From NCBI RefSeq assembly GCF_900128895.1, contig NZ_FSQW01000001.1, positions 1,488,001-1,552,000 of the forward strand: 64,000 nt of DNA, in the 5' to 3' direction. The stretch comes from Parasphingorhabdus marina DSM 22363. Lineage in GTDB: Bacteria > Pseudomonadota > Alphaproteobacteria > Sphingomonadales > Sphingomonadaceae. The notes beneath the pieces are model-generated. The model was not told where the DNA came from. It did not search any database and was given only the letters and a program-made list of their open reading frames with translations. The translations under genes and the position numbers were made by a program. This document shows, one piece after another, positions 36,548-45,526 of this stretch. Positions within the stretch are counted from its first letter, which is position 1, and each line of letters starts with the position of its first letter.

Positions 36548-36634
36548 GCTGTGGGGACGGTCCGGGTGGCCCCAGTCAGACATTCCCGTTTCTGACAGGA
36601 GTGCCCCTCAGTTATCCAGAAATGGAGGGCGAAC

Positions 36635-36669
36635 CAATGTCCGCTTTTGCGCCCTAAGCGGACATTCAT
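36635..36669. repeat. Dispersed hairpin repeat, copy 10
   Basis: AATGTCCGCTTTTGCGCCCT followed by AAGCGGACATT, with near-perfect arms. It is the right-most copy; none occurs in the remaining 27 kb. Confidence 0.8.
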
Positions 36670-36888
36670 TTTGAAAACACTTTTTCTGCCGGTTTGAGAC
36701 TGGCGCAGTAGTTTCCGGTCAAAGTCTCGCCCAATGCAGTCTCTGTATTTGAAACACAGATTCTCAGGCGCGCAAGTCCCCGAAAAGACGCCCAAAAATC
36801 GCGCGCCAAGCCGTACTAGCTATTGATATAAAAGAGAAAACTGCGTGGTGACGGTTGCAGTCTTCAGCGAACTGGTCTCTGCGCTCGA

Positions 36889-37042
36889 ATTCCCTGTTCC
36901 ATGGGAATCTACAGGGAAAATTTGCGGTTTCGGAAGCATTGAGGATTTTTGATGCTCGAAAACTGCCGATTTCCGGGGGATTTTGCGACGAATTCCCTAG
37001 CCGACCGAACAGGGAAAAACGTCAGTCAAACAGGGAACAAAT
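36889..37042. repeat. Cluster of inverted TTCCCTG/CAGGGAA motifs
   Basis: AATTCCCTGTTCC, CTACAGGGAAAATT, GAATTCCCTAG, GAACAGGGAAAAAC and CAAACAGGGAAC occur within about 150 bp, forming alternative inverted pairs. It could be a recombination remnant or a structured RNA; I cannot tell which. Confidence 0.4.
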
Positions 37043-37276
37043 TAAGCTTGGCTGGGAAGTGTTCAGCAGCCTGACCAGTCAGATTTGCCAGGGCGGACAT
37101 TCCAATCAGTTCGAGATATGTATTCTTCTTCGCAAAGGTTAGCAATTGATGGTCGGCGCAATAAAAAGACAGCGATACCTGGGCTGCAACATCGGTAATA
37201 TATTTGCTAATCAACATCCAAGCTTGAGCCTTCTGTCAATCATTGTGTCCCAGTTTTGAGATGGATCGGAGGAATC

Positions 37277-38338
37277 CTAACCGACAAAAACCCTGCCATC
37301 GAACAGCTTTCGGGCTGTTCGCAATATGGCAGAGGATTTGATTTCTCCATGCTCATCGACCGTTAACAGGCAACTGGTTTCGCCGCTGGGATGTTCGACC
37401 GTAATGGTTTTTTGTGTTCCAGGGGAAATGGCTGCCAGATCAGCTGCAACGGAACCGGAAGTCAGGCAAGCGGTCGCAACAGTAACTGCACCGAGCACGC
37501 CGATGCCGGCATGGGCGCGATGGGGGATGAAGCTTCGCACCGAAATGGCACCGCCATCGCGAGCAGGCGCGACCAGCATGATCTTGGGAACGGATTTATC
37601 GCGCACATCACCCAGCTTCATCATCGGCCCCGCCTGCAGGCGGATGGCTTCGATGCGCGCTTTCAACGCGTCATTTGCGTCGAGTTCTTCACGGCTCTCG
37701 TAGCCAATTATGCCAATATCCGTTGCGCGGAGGATGATACAGGGCATGCCATTGTCCATCAACGTGCATTCAATATCATCAACCCGATCGATTGCATTGC
37801 CAGTTGGCAGCAACGCGCCGCACATAGATCCAGTGGTGTCCCGAAATTCAAGCGCAACCGGTGCAGCGCTGCCTGGCACGCCATCAATCTGCGTTGTTCC
37901 GGAATAGGTGATTGCACCGCCGGGCGTCTGGATGGTGGCTTTGGCAGTCCGCCCGGAGTTATTCATGTGGATGACGATGCCGGTTTCCGGATCTCCGGCG
38001 GCAACCAGCCCGCGTTCAATGGCAAACGGACCAACCGCTGCAAGCATGTTTCCACAATTTTGCGTATCGCTGACAATGGCCTCGTCCACAAATACCTGAA
38101 GAAACAGATAGTCGATATCGACATCTGGGCGATCAGATTTGCTGACGATCGCGACCTTGCTGGTCAGCGGGTCACCGCCGCCCATGCCGTCGATCTGGCG
38201 CGGATCCGGAGAACCCATGATACGCAGCAATATTGCATCTCTTTCCTTCGGATCATCCGGCAAATCATCCTTCAGGAAAAACCCGCCCTTGGACGTGCCA
38301 CCCCGCATCCACATGCAGTCTATTCCGGGATCAGACAT
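37277..38338 (-). CDS. ligU: 4-oxalomesaconate tautomerase, PrpF family (LigU/GalD-like)
   Basis: A 353-residue PrpF-family isomerase with 'MRGGTSKG' near the N-terminus, '[16 protein letters not shown]' carrying the conserved Cys region, and '[20 protein letters not shown]' near the C-terminus. In the protocatechuate/gallate meta-cleavage route LigU isomerises 4-oxalomesaconate to the 3-hexenedioate tautomer that LigJ hydrates. PrpF itself is a methylaconitate isomerase, but the neighbours LigK and LigJ favour the aromatic role. Its start overlaps the ligK-like stop by 8 bp. Confidence 0.82.
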   Translation of the reverse strand: MSDPGIDCMWMRGGTSKGGFFLKDDLPDDPKERDAILLRIMGSPDPRQIDGMGGGDPLTSKVAIVSKSDRPDVDIDYLFLQVFVDEAIVSDTQNCGNMLAAVGPFAIERGLVAAGDPETGIVIHMNNSGRTAKATIQTPGGAITYSGTTQIDGVPGSAAPVALEFRDTTGSMCGALLPTGNAIDRVDDIECTLMDNGMPCIILRATDIGIIGYESREELDANDALKARIEAIRLQAGPMMKLGDVRDKSVPKIMLVAPARDGGAISVRSFIPHRAHAGIGVLGAVTVATACLTSGSVAADLAAISPGTQKTITVEHPSGETSCLLTVDEHGEIKSSAILRTARKLFDGRVFVG

Positions 38339-39005
38339 ATTTCAGGCCGGCTTTCTCGAGACGTCCCCGCATGTCATACATGTCGAGTCCCAGTTCGCCC
38401 GAAGCCAGGCGTTTGCGTTTTTCTTCTTCATTGTTTTCCCGGGCCCGGGCCTTTTCCAGAATCGTAGCTGCCTCTTCACGCTTTATCACGCAGACACCGT
38501 CGTCATCGGCAACGACCACATCGCCCGGTTCTACATGTGCCCCCGCGCAAGTCACAGGTATGTTCACGCTGCCCAGGGTGTTCTTGACCGTCCCTTGCGC
38601 AAAAACCGCTTTTGACCAGACGGGGAATTGCATTTCGGTCAGATCGCGCACGTCGCGAACGCCGGCATCAATCACGAGCCCGCGGCAGCCTCGGGCCTTC
38701 GCCGAAGTGGCAAGCAAGTCGCCAAAATAGCCATCTTCGCAAGGTGAGGTTGGTGCCAGAAGCAATATGTCGCCTTCCTGCAACTGCTCAATGGCGACAT
38801 GTACCATCCAGTTGTCCCCCGGTGGCGAGGATATCGTCACTGCATTGCCCGCAACCCGTGCACCTGGATAAACTGGACGCATGTAACTGGCGAGCAAGCC
38901 CGAACGCCCCTGTGCTTCGTGCACGGTCGCAACCCCGCAATCCGCAAGGCCATCAACGACCTCCAAAGGCGTGCGCGTGATATTCTGGACGACGATGTTG
39001 TTCAT
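38331..39005 (-). CDS. ligK: 4-carboxy-4-hydroxy-2-oxoadipate aldolase, RraA fold (LigK-like)
   Basis: A 224-residue RraA-fold protein. ATG 39005 follows GGAGCAGGATCAA. Motifs are '[27 protein letters not shown]', '[42 protein letters not shown]' (the G-x-x-x-E/D-loop with metal and substrate residues) and '[18 protein letters not shown]'. LigK-type enzymes cleave 4-carboxy-4-hydroxy-2-oxoadipate to pyruvate and oxaloacetate, and decarboxylate oxaloacetate. It is co-transcribed with the LigU-like gene, divergent from the LigJ-containing operon with 77 bp between starts. Confidence 0.85.
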   Translation of the reverse strand: MNNIVVQNITRTPLEVVDGLADCGVATVHEAQGRSGLLASYMRPVYPGARVAGNAVTISSPPGDNWMVHVAIEQLQEGDILLLAPTSPCEDGYFGDLLATSAKARGCRGLVIDAGVRDVRDLTEMQFPVWSKAVFAQGTVKNTLGSVNIPVTCAGAHVEPGDVVVADDDGVCVIKREEAATILEKARARENNEEEKRKRLASGELGLDMYDMRGRLEKAGLKYV

Positions 39006-39082
39006 TTGATCCTGCTCCGCATCTTTTTTTGGTCCTATTGCAGCCTTGCGCATTTTGCGCCGATAAGGCAGGAAAAGGCAAG

Positions 39083-39883
39083 ATGTCTTTACAACTTTCC
39101 ATAATCGGTTTTGGCGAGGCCGCGAGGGCCTTTGCGCCGGCTATTATCGGGTCTGGACAAACAATTCGGGCTAGTGACCTTCGGGCGGAAGAGCCGTCAT
39201 ACCAGAATGCTTTTGCAAAATTCGGCGTCACCGGAGCACAGGACTACCGGACCACGCTTGATGGCGCGGATACCGTTCTTTCGCTCGTTACGGCAGATCA
39301 GGCTCTTGCTGCCGCGACTGAAGCTGCAAGGCACATTGCGCAAAATGCATTCTTTTTCGACATGAACAGCGTCGCACCGGGAACAAAAAAACAAGCTGCT
39401 GACATTATCGTGGGTTCTGGCGGGCGTTATGTGGACGTAGCAATCATGTCGCCGGTCGAACCGAAAAAAGCGACTGTGCCGCTTCTGCTCTCGGGACCGG
39501 ATGCTTCCGAGGGTCTGAAACAGCTATCTGCTACCGGGTTCTCAAATTGCAAGCTGGTCGGAGAAGAGATCGGACGGGCTTCGACCATCAAGATGATCCG
39601 TTCTGTTCTGATCAAGGGCCAGGAGGCGCTGACCGCAGAAATGATGCACGCCGCCCGCAATGCTGGCGTCGAGGAAGAGGTAGTAGGGTCTCTGGGAGGG
39701 GACTGGCAAGACAGAGTGGCCTATAATCTGGAGAGAATGATGACTCACGGCTGGCGCCGGGCGGCCGAAATGGAAGAGGTTGCCAAAACGCTGGAAGCTT
39801 TACAAGTCGAGCCGCTGATGACGCGGGGGACAATTGTCCGGCAGCGCGAAATGGCAGAAAGTGGGGAACGAAAATGCCCCTGA
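39083..39883 (+). CDS. 6-phosphogluconate-dehydrogenase-like oxidoreductase (DUF1932)
   Basis: A 266-residue protein. ATG 39083 follows AGGAAAAGGCAAG. The Rossmann start '[17 protein letters not shown]' binds NAD(P), '[23 protein letters not shown]' matches the substrate-loop region of beta-hydroxyacid dehydrogenases, and '[44 protein letters not shown]' is the helical C-terminal DUF1932 domain with the catalytic-type Lys. The exact 2-hydroxyacid substrate is unknown. It overlaps the LigJ-like gene by 10 bp. Confidence 0.8.
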   Translation: MSLQLSIIGFGEAARAFAPAIIGSGQTIRASDLRAEEPSYQNAFAKFGVTGAQDYRTTLDGADTVLSLVTADQALAAATEAARHIAQNAFFFDMNSVAPGTKKQAADIIVGSGGRYVDVAIMSPVEPKKATVPLLLSGPDASEGLKQLSATGFSNCKLVGEEIGRASTIKMIRSVLIKGQEALTAEMMHAARNAGVEEEVVGSLGGDWQDRVAYNLERMMTHGWRRAAEMEEVAKTLEALQVEPLMTRGTIVRQREMAESGERKCP

Positions 39884-40899
39884 TCATCGACTGCCACGGC
39901 CACTACACCACCGCGCCAGCGGCGCATAGCGAATGGCGTGAAGCGCAAAAAAAGGCGTTTGACGGCGGCGCCGAACTACCTGCCTATCCGGCAATCTCCG
40001 ATGACGAAATTCGAGAGTCTATCGAAGCCAATCAATTGAAGTTGCTGAGGGAACGTGGTGCCGACCTGACCGTCTTTTCTCCACGAGCATCTGCCATGGC
40101 GCACCATGTCGGCGACCAGGATGTCAGCCGCACATGGTCCGAGCATTGCAACAACCTGATCCACCGCGTGACCCGATTGTTTCCCGGGATTTTCTATGGT
40201 GGATGCATGTTGCCGCAATCGCCGGAGAGTGACCTCAGTGCTAGCGTCGCGGAGCTGGAGCGCTGTGTGACCGAGATGGATTTCGTCAGTTGCAACCTTA
40301 ATCCCGATCCTGGCGGCGGGCACTTCAGGCATCCGCCGCTGACCGACCGATACTGGTATCCGATCTACGAGAAATTGTGTGAACTGGACGTTCCGGCGAT
40401 GATCCACGTATCGGGCAGCTGCAATCCGGCGATGCACGCCACAGGTGCCTTTTATATCGCAGCTGACACCATCGCATTCATGCAGCTGATCCAGGGCGAT
40501 CTGTTTGCAGATTTTCCCACTTTGAAATTCATTGTTCCCCACGGTGGTGGCGCGGTTCCTTATCATTGGGGGCGCTATCGGGGACTGGCGGACATGTTGA
40601 AGAAACCATCGCTGGATGGCCATGTTATGAATAACGTGTTTTTTGATACCTGTGTCTATCACCAGCCCGGTATTAATCTTCTGGCGGAAGTTATCGATGT
40701 AGAGAATATCCTTTTTGCCTCGGAAATGGTCGGGGCTGTGCGCGGAATTGATCCGGAAACCGGACACTATTTCGATGATACAAAACGTTATATTGATGCA
40801 CTGGAAATTAGTGAGGAAGACCGCCACGCCATTTTCGAAGCCAATGCTCGGAAGGTTTTTCCCCGGCTGGATGCACAGTTGAAAAGCGAAGGGCGTTGA
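39874..40899 (+). CDS. ligJ: 4-oxalomesaconate hydratase, amidohydrolase family (LigJ-like)
   Basis: A 341-residue amidohydrolase-fold lyase. The metal motif 'IDCHGHYTTAP' is at the N-terminus, with later 'IHVSGSC', 'FIVPHGGGAVPYHWGRYRG' and 'ILFASEMVGAVRGIDPETGHYFDDTKRYID'. LigJ of Sphingobium SYK-6 is of this size and family and hydrates the LigU product to 4-carboxy-4-hydroxy-2-oxoadipate, the LigK substrate. With the divergent LigU and LigK genes the lower 4-oxalomesaconate branch is complete; the ring-opening enzymes that would supply it are not in the window. Confidence 0.87.
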   Translation: MPLIIDCHGHYTTAPAAHSEWREAQKKAFDGGAELPAYPAISDDEIRESIEANQLKLLRERGADLTVFSPRASAMAHHVGDQDVSRTWSEHCNNLIHRVTRLFPGIFYGGCMLPQSPESDLSASVAELERCVTEMDFVSCNLNPDPGGGHFRHPPLTDRYWYPIYEKLCELDVPAMIHVSGSCNPAMHATGAFYIAADTIAFMQLIQGDLFADFPTLKFIVPHGGGAVPYHWGRYRGLADMLKKPSLDGHVMNNVFFDTCVYHQPGINLLAEVIDVENILFASEMVGAVRGIDPETGHYFDDTKRYIDALEISEEDRHAIFEANARKVFPRLDAQLKSEGR

Positions 40900-40903
40900 T
40901 CAT

Positions 40904-41611
40904 ATGGTCCGTCCTGCAATTGTTCTGATCCCCGGCAACATGTGCGATGCGACGTTATGGGATGCCGTCCGGGCAGATTTGCGCGCGGATCGCTGGAAAC
41001 TGGTCGATGCTGATGTGACCTCGGATGACAGTATCGCAGCTATGGCCCGGCGCATGGCAGATGAAATACCCAGCCCGGTGGTCCTGATAGGCTTTTCCAT
41101 GGGCGGGATCATAGCTCTTGAATTCGCCCGGTTGTTTCCGGATCGCCTGGCGGGTCTAGTGCTGCTCGATACAAATCCGGGTGCAGATTTGCCGGACCGG
41201 GCAGCGGCCCGTCCAGGGCAACAGGAACGTGTGCGACACGGCGCACTGGCGAGCATCGTTCGCGATGAGCTGAAACCCAGTTATCTGGCATCAGTCAATC
41301 GTGAAAATGGTCCGATGAAGGATCATCTTTTGAGCATGGCACTGGCACTGGGTGAGGATGCCTTCATCAGCCAGAGCGAAGCTCTTCGAACCCGGAACGA
41401 CAATTGGGGCATCTTGCAGGACATCCAGATTCCGTCCCTCGTCGGATGCGGTGAGGAAGATGCCCTTTGTCCGCCGGAATGGCACCGGAAAATTGCTCAG
41501 GCATTGCCCAACGTCCAGCTGCACATCGTACCGGACAGCGGTCATATGCTCCCGCTGGAGCAACCCGCTGTCTTTCGTCGCATTCTAATGGATTATCTGA
41601 AGCAGTTTTAA
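40904..41611 (+). CDS. Cytoplasmic alpha/beta hydrolase
   Basis: A 235-residue alpha/beta hydrolase with 'IVLIPGNMCDATLWDAV' oxyanion loop, nucleophile Ser in 'VVLIGFSMGGIIA', acid Asp in 'GCGEEDALCPP' and His in 'VPDSGHMLPLEQP'. No signal peptide. It starts 4 bp after the LigJ-like gene. It may be an esterase, lactonase or C-C hydrolase feeding the oxalomesaconate branch; the choice is not visible. Confidence 0.85.
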   Translation: MVRPAIVLIPGNMCDATLWDAVRADLRADRWKLVDADVTSDDSIAAMARRMADEIPSPVVLIGFSMGGIIALEFARLFPDRLAGLVLLDTNPGADLPDRAAARPGQQERVRHGALASIVRDELKPSYLASVNRENGPMKDHLLSMALALGEDAFISQSEALRTRNDNWGILQDIQIPSLVGCGEEDALCPPEWHRKIAQALPNVQLHIVPDSGHMLPLEQPAVFRRILMDYLKQF

Positions 41612-41625
41612 AGAGAGGAAATTTC

Positions 41626-42777
41626 GTGGGAACTGAAATCAAGACGACACACGTGGGTTCCTTGCCCCGCTCGAAAGCGGTCACCGATCTGGTTTTTGCC
41701 GTTGAAAAAGGGGAGGCGGTTGATCTTGGCAGATTCAGCGATGTCATTGGAGAGGCTGTGGAAGAAACCGTTCGCAAGCAGGTGGAAGCGGGTATTTCGA
41801 TCGTATCTGACGGCGAGATGTCGAAGATCAGCTATGCCACCTATATCAAGGATCGGATTACCGGTTTCGATGGCGACAGCGAACGTCGCCCTCCGGCCGA
41901 TCTGGAGCAGTTTCCCGGTTTTCTCGAGCGACAGGCAAAATCGGGTGGTACACCGACTTATCGGAGGCCCAAATGTGTTGGTGAGATCAGGGTCAAGTCC
42001 ATGGAGCCGCTTGAAGATGATCTGCGGCGGTTTCAGTCAGCCATTGAGGTGCACAAGCCGCAAGGCGTCTTTATGAACGCGGCATCGCCCGGCGTGATTG
42101 CCCTGTTCCAGCCCAATGAGTACTATGCCGATGACGATGCCTATCTGGAAGCTTTGGCGGAAGCGATGCGCGCGGAATATGAGGCCATTGTGAGCGATGG
42201 CCTGTTTCTGCAACTTGACAGCCCCGACCTCGGGCTTGGGCGGCACATGATGTACAAGGATCGCAGCGATGAAGAGTATCTCCAGCGGATCGGCCGCCAT
42301 GTCGACATGCTCAACCATGCACTGCGCAACGTGCCGGCGGAAAAAGTGCGCATGCACGTCTGCTGGGGCAATTATGAAGGACCGCATCATTGTGACGTCG
42401 AGATGGGAGTGATCCTGCCGACGCTGATGAAGGCGAAACCGGCGGCGCTGTTGTTCGAGACTGCCAATCCGCGCCATGCGCATGACTGGGCGACCTTTGC
42501 CGAGATGGCGGACCAGATCCCCGATAACAAAATCCTGATTCCTGGTGTGATCGACAGCACCACCAATTTTGTGGAACACCCGAAAGCAGTTGCCGAGCGG
42601 ATCAGCCGCTTTGTCAATCTGTTTGGCGCCGAACGAGTGATTGCCGGCACCGATTGCGGATTTTCGACCTTTGCCGGATTTGGGGCGGTGGACCCGGATA
42701 TCGTCTGGCTGAAACTGAAAACACTGGCAGATGGTGCGGAACTGGCCAGCAAGGGCGGTGTCAGGGTGGCCGCGTGA
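41626..42777 (+). CDS. Cobalamin-independent methionine-synthase-like (core MetE, class II) protein
   Basis: A 383-residue single-barrel MetE C-terminal homologue. The start is GTG 41626, set by AAGAGAGGAA seven bases before. 'TTHVGSLPRS' opens the barrel. The zinc site of MetE appears complete: His-x-Cys in 'VRMHVCWGNYEGP', Glu in 'LLFETANPRH' and Cys in 'IAGTDCGFSTFAG'. The N-terminal domain of full MetE is absent. Stand-alone relatives include methyl- or alkyl-transferases to thiols; their substrates are mostly unknown. It sits between the alpha/beta hydrolase and the aldolase (4-bp GTGA overlap). Confidence 0.78.
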   Translation: MGTEIKTTHVGSLPRSKAVTDLVFAVEKGEAVDLGRFSDVIGEAVEETVRKQVEAGISIVSDGEMSKISYATYIKDRITGFDGDSERRPPADLEQFPGFLERQAKSGGTPTYRRPKCVGEIRVKSMEPLEDDLRRFQSAIEVHKPQGVFMNAASPGVIALFQPNEYYADDDAYLEALAEAMRAEYEAIVSDGLFLQLDSPDLGLGRHMMYKDRSDEEYLQRIGRHVDMLNHALRNVPAEKVRMHVCWGNYEGPHHCDVEMGVILPTLMKAKPAALLFETANPRHAHDWATFAEMADQIPDNKILIPGVIDSTTNFVEHPKAVAERISRFVNLFGAERVIAGTDCGFSTFAGFGAVDPDIVWLKLKTLADGAELASKGGVRVAA

Positions 42778-43529
42778 ACCTGAAAGCAAAAATCGCAGCT
42801 GGTGATCCGGTTCTGGGCAGCTTCCTCAAAACGCCGTCAGCAATGCTGGTGGAAGTGCTTGCCCGGGCGGATCTGGACTGCCTGTGTCTGGATGCCGAAC
42901 ATGCGCCTTTTGACCGCAGCCAGATCGATCAATGTGCCTTGGCAGCTCGCGCAGCTGGCTTGCCATTGGTTGTCCGGCCGCAGCACAGTTCGGCCGACCA
43001 GATATTGAATGCCCTGGATTGCGGTGCCACGGGACTTTTACTGCCGCATATTCGATCCGGCCGGGAAGCATCGGATGCCGTTCGACATGGTCACTATGGT
43101 CCGGGCGGCCGAGGTTATGCAGGGTCTTCGCGTGCAGCAGGCTATGGCGCGAAAGACATGCAGGACATTCTTTCCACCGCCGCTGACCAGACCGTGCTGA
43201 TCGCGCAGATCGAAGACAGGGAAGCGCTGGACGACATGGACGCTATCGCGGCCACCGAAGGACTGGATGCTCTGTTCATCGGCATGATGGACCTCACCGT
43301 TGCGCTGGATTGCGACAACTATCGCGATGCCCGGGTGCAGGATGCGGTGGCCCATATCCTGAAGTCGGCAAAGGAGGCGGGCAAGCCTGTCGGACTGTTC
43401 ACCCCGTCGCTGGATGATATCCCAACCTATCGCGGACAGGGTGCCAGCCTGTTCCTGCTGGGATCGGATCATGCTTTCATGCTGTCGGGCGCGCGCGCAC
43501 TGACGGAAAAGGTGCGCGGCCTGCTCTAG
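42774..43529 (+). CDS. HpcH/HpaI-family class II aldolase
   Basis: A 251-residue barrel enzyme of the HpcH/HpaI group, with GTG 42774 overlapping the upstream TGA. Typical segments are 'VLGSFLKTPSAMLVEVLARADLDCLCLDAEHAPFDRSQI', 'CGATGLLLPHIRSGREA', 'VLIAQIEDREALDDMDAIAATEGLDALFIGMMDLTVAL' and 'LFLLGSDHAFM'. These enzymes perform metal-dependent retro-aldol cleavage of 4-hydroxy-2-oxo acids to pyruvate (or oxaloacetate) plus an aldehyde. It is the last gene of the rightward LigJ operon; its stop shares the bases CTAG with the convergent gene's stop. Confidence 0.85.
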   Translation: MNLKAKIAAGDPVLGSFLKTPSAMLVEVLARADLDCLCLDAEHAPFDRSQIDQCALAARAAGLPLVVRPQHSSADQILNALDCGATGLLLPHIRSGREASDAVRHGHYGPGGRGYAGSSRAAGYGAKDMQDILSTAADQTVLIAQIEDREALDDMDAIAATEGLDALFIGMMDLTVALDCDNYRDARVQDAVAHILKSAKEAGKPVGLFTPSLDDIPTYRGQGASLFLLGSDHAFMLSGARALTEKVRGLL

Positions 43530-44596
43530 GTTTGCAGGCGGTATTCGGCGATCTGGCGGCGGACGGCCAGGTCGTCCCACACGGTCCATTCCCTGTGTAT
43601 CTGGCCGTTGATGACCCGCCAGTGGGTAATGCCCATGATGAACACGGGCGCTTCGCTTGCCGGACCATAGATGCCATCGCCCTTGTGGGTACCTGCCAAT
43701 GACCAGCGTATTGCCATGTCTCGCGCTTCACCCAAATAAGCTATGTCAGCGACATGCTCGATTTGCACTTGGGCATCAGGAATGGCCGCATGAATCTGTC
43801 CGCGAAAATCGGTGATCTGGCCAGGTCGGGATAAGTGCCGATTGCCGGGAAAATCACCAGCGGCGCGAAAATCATAAATATTTGCAGCCAGTTGCAAGGA
43901 TATTTTCGACCAGAGTCCCCCAAATACCGCTTCTGCAAATTCGTGGGGGTCACGTTCCGGAACCTCCGGAAAATCCGGTTCCGGAATCGTTTTGGCGAGG
44001 AGTTCACCATGCGCTGACTTGTGCCAGTCCAGAAGCGATGGAAGCTCCCGCGCCTGCTGTTCCGCCACTTCATCCAGGTCAAAACCCAACTGCAGCACCA
44101 GACCGCCATTGTCCCGGACAAGCCATTCTTCGACAATGCGGTTTTCCCGGCACAGGCAATCGGCAATGGTCAGCACCTCGACCTTCCGCCCGGTTGCGGG
44201 TCCGAATTCGGTGTCTCCCTCGTTGGTCATGGGACTTGTGATCAGATGGGAGGAATAGAAGCTGCCTCCGCCTTCATCCGACCAGATGACATTATCCGGA
44301 TCGAGCCGCCGATCCGGAAAAGCCGCCAGTGTCGCATGGGTATTGTCCACCACGGTTTGTGCTCCCGTTATATCACCGGCGAGGGTATGAATGGTGCAGT
44401 CCGGCGCATAATAGTCTAGGCAAAGCCCGACCTGGCGCTGATGCCAGATACGGTCGGTGATGCGGACGATATAATCGGGGAAGTCGACAAATTCCTCGTC
44501 AAAGCCCGGCATGTCCATCCGCCGCCCGGGTTGCGGGTTGAGAAGGTCCTGTTCGCTGCTGGTGGCGACTATCGTGACCGGCAATTTTTCTGTCAT
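43526..44596 (-). CDS. Two-domain SnoaL-like protein, 356 aa
   Basis: ATG 44596 overlaps the bicupin stop (ATGA). Two NTF2-like halves are visible. The first is about residues 40-165 ('IVRITDRIWHQRQVGLCLDYYAPDCTIHTLAG...DNVIWSDEGGGSFYSSHLITSP...EVLTIADCLCRENRIVEEWLVRDN'). The second is about residues 230-350 ('FPGNRHLSRPGQITDFRGQIHAAIPDAQVQIEHVADI...RVINGQIHREWTVWDDLAVRRQ'). Such proteins are often cyclases or isomerases in catabolic clusters. Another two-domain relative lies at 49345. Confidence 0.75.
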   Translation of the reverse strand: MTEKLPVTIVATSSEQDLLNPQPGRRMDMPGFDEEFVDFPDYIVRITDRIWHQRQVGLCLDYYAPDCTIHTLAGDITGAQTVVDNTHATLAAFPDRRLDPDNVIWSDEGGGSFYSSHLITSPMTNEGDTEFGPATGRKVEVLTIADCLCRENRIVEEWLVRDNGGLVLQLGFDLDEVAEQQARELPSLLDWHKSAHGELLAKTIPEPDFPEVPERDPHEFAEAVFGGLWSKISLQLAANIYDFRAAGDFPGNRHLSRPGQITDFRGQIHAAIPDAQVQIEHVADIAYLGEARDMAIRWSLAGTHKGDGIYGPASEAPVFIMGITHWRVINGQIHREWTVWDDLAVRRQIAEYRLQT

Positions 44597-45522
44597 CGCC
44601 AGACCTGAAACAGGGTTGTGTTCTGATCTGCGACAAACCGGCAGCTTAGGCCTGGAGGAACGGTAATTACATCGCCCGCGTCGAGCGACAGGCCGCCCTG
44701 ATCCCACTCCATCCGGGCCTTGCCCTGATGCACGAACCAGACATGCGCGTGATCCTGCGCCTCGCAATCGCGATCGGTATTTCGTTCCAGATCATGTCGC
44801 CGGAGGCCAAAGCCATGTTCCCGCTTGAAAGTCCCGCCATTGGCAATGATGTCTCCCGGACCTTCGGCATGACGGTAAACCAGCGCTTTTGCTTCCTCAC
44901 TGGTCGGCACATGCAAAGCTGCTATCTGTTCTGCGGTTGTCCGGGGCATAGGCCTTGCACCTTCGGGCACGGCCTGTCCCTTTACGGTGTCAACCAGAGA
45001 CCCGTCTTCCATCAGAACCAGACCGAATTTTTCGGCCATGTCGAATACATAGGGTGCCCACAAAACCCGTCCCGGGTCATCACCGCCCAGTACGGCAAAA
45101 AGATAGGCCGGATCTGTATCCCCCTCATGCCGTGGCAAGCAGGTGAATCCGCGAAACATTCCAGTGGGCAGGGAAATGACATCGCCGGGTGCACAATCAA
45201 CATGCGCGTCCCGGCCTTCCTCACCTAGCGTGAAACGCCAGTTTCCGCTGTGCACGACAAACACCTCTGCGGTGTCATGGCTGTGCTGCGAATTGATGCA
45301 TCCCGGCGGCTGGCGCGCACCGCCGATGTTGAAACCATGCGGCTCGGCGATATGTACATGCTGATCCGGATTTTCCGAAACGCCGGGACCGATAATGGTG
45401 AAATTCTCCTTCGCCTCGCTGCCGGGATTGCGCGTGTCGATGAAGGCGTTGAGGCAAGGGATCAGATCCGCGTAGCGGACCACCCGTTCCGCCTCCATGC
45501 GCTGCGTTGTCCAGTTAGTCAT
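44593..45522 (-). CDS. Bicupin protein, possible dioxygenase
   Basis: A 309-residue double cupin. ATG 45522 follows GGAGTGAT. The first cupin has 'GCINSQHSHDTAEVFVVHSGNWRFTLGE...CAPGDVISLPTGMFRGF'; the second has 'DHAHVWFVHQGKARMEWDQGGLSLDAGDVITVPPGLSCRF'. Both keep His-x-His-type metal ligands. The architecture is that of gentisate-1,2-dioxygenase-like enzymes, but the canonical gentisate motif is not obvious, so ring cleavage is only a possibility. It lies between the SDR (4 bp gap) and the SnoaL-like gene in one operon. Confidence 0.7.
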   Translation of the reverse strand: MTNWTTQRMEAERVVRYADLIPCLNAFIDTRNPGSEAKENFTIIGPGVSENPDQHVHIAEPHGFNIGGARQPPGCINSQHSHDTAEVFVVHSGNWRFTLGEEGRDAHVDCAPGDVISLPTGMFRGFTCLPRHEGDTDPAYLFAVLGGDDPGRVLWAPYVFDMAEKFGLVLMEDGSLVDTVKGQAVPEGARPMPRTTAEQIAALHVPTSEEAKALVYRHAEGPGDIIANGGTFKREHGFGLRRHDLERNTDRDCEAQDHAHVWFVHQGKARMEWDQGGLSLDAGDVITVPPGLSCRFVADQNTTLFQVWR

Positions 45523-45526
45523 CGCA

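Larger units (their letters stand above)
36548..37276. other. 729-bp geneless junction between convergent genes
   Basis: No supported gene. It holds hairpin-repeat copy 10 (36635-36669) and, at about 36885-37045, a cluster of TTCCCTG/CAGGGAA motifs in both orientations. Short frames here (36855-37142 plus; 37026-37217 minus) have no ribosome site or recognisable domain. It marks the border between the repeat-rich left part and the compact catabolic right part, and may be a remnant of a mobile or recombined sequence. Confidence 0.5.

Noticed and set aside
36576-36597. GTCAGA/TCTGAC hairpin after the RND permease
   Set aside because: Only a 6-bp stem with a 10-nt loop and no U-tract; not convincing as a terminator.
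36855-37217. 95-aa plus and 63-aa minus frames in the junction
   Set aside because: No start signals or domains; composition follows the TTCCCTG/CAGGGAA motif cluster.
37391-38467. 358-aa plus-strand frame
   Set aside because: Antisense to the LigU-like gene and crosses into the ligK-like gene.
44593-45522. Bicupin named outright as gentisate 1,2-dioxygenase
   Set aside because: The double-cupin layout agrees but the diagnostic gentisate-enzyme motif is not evident, so it is left as a possible dioxygenase.
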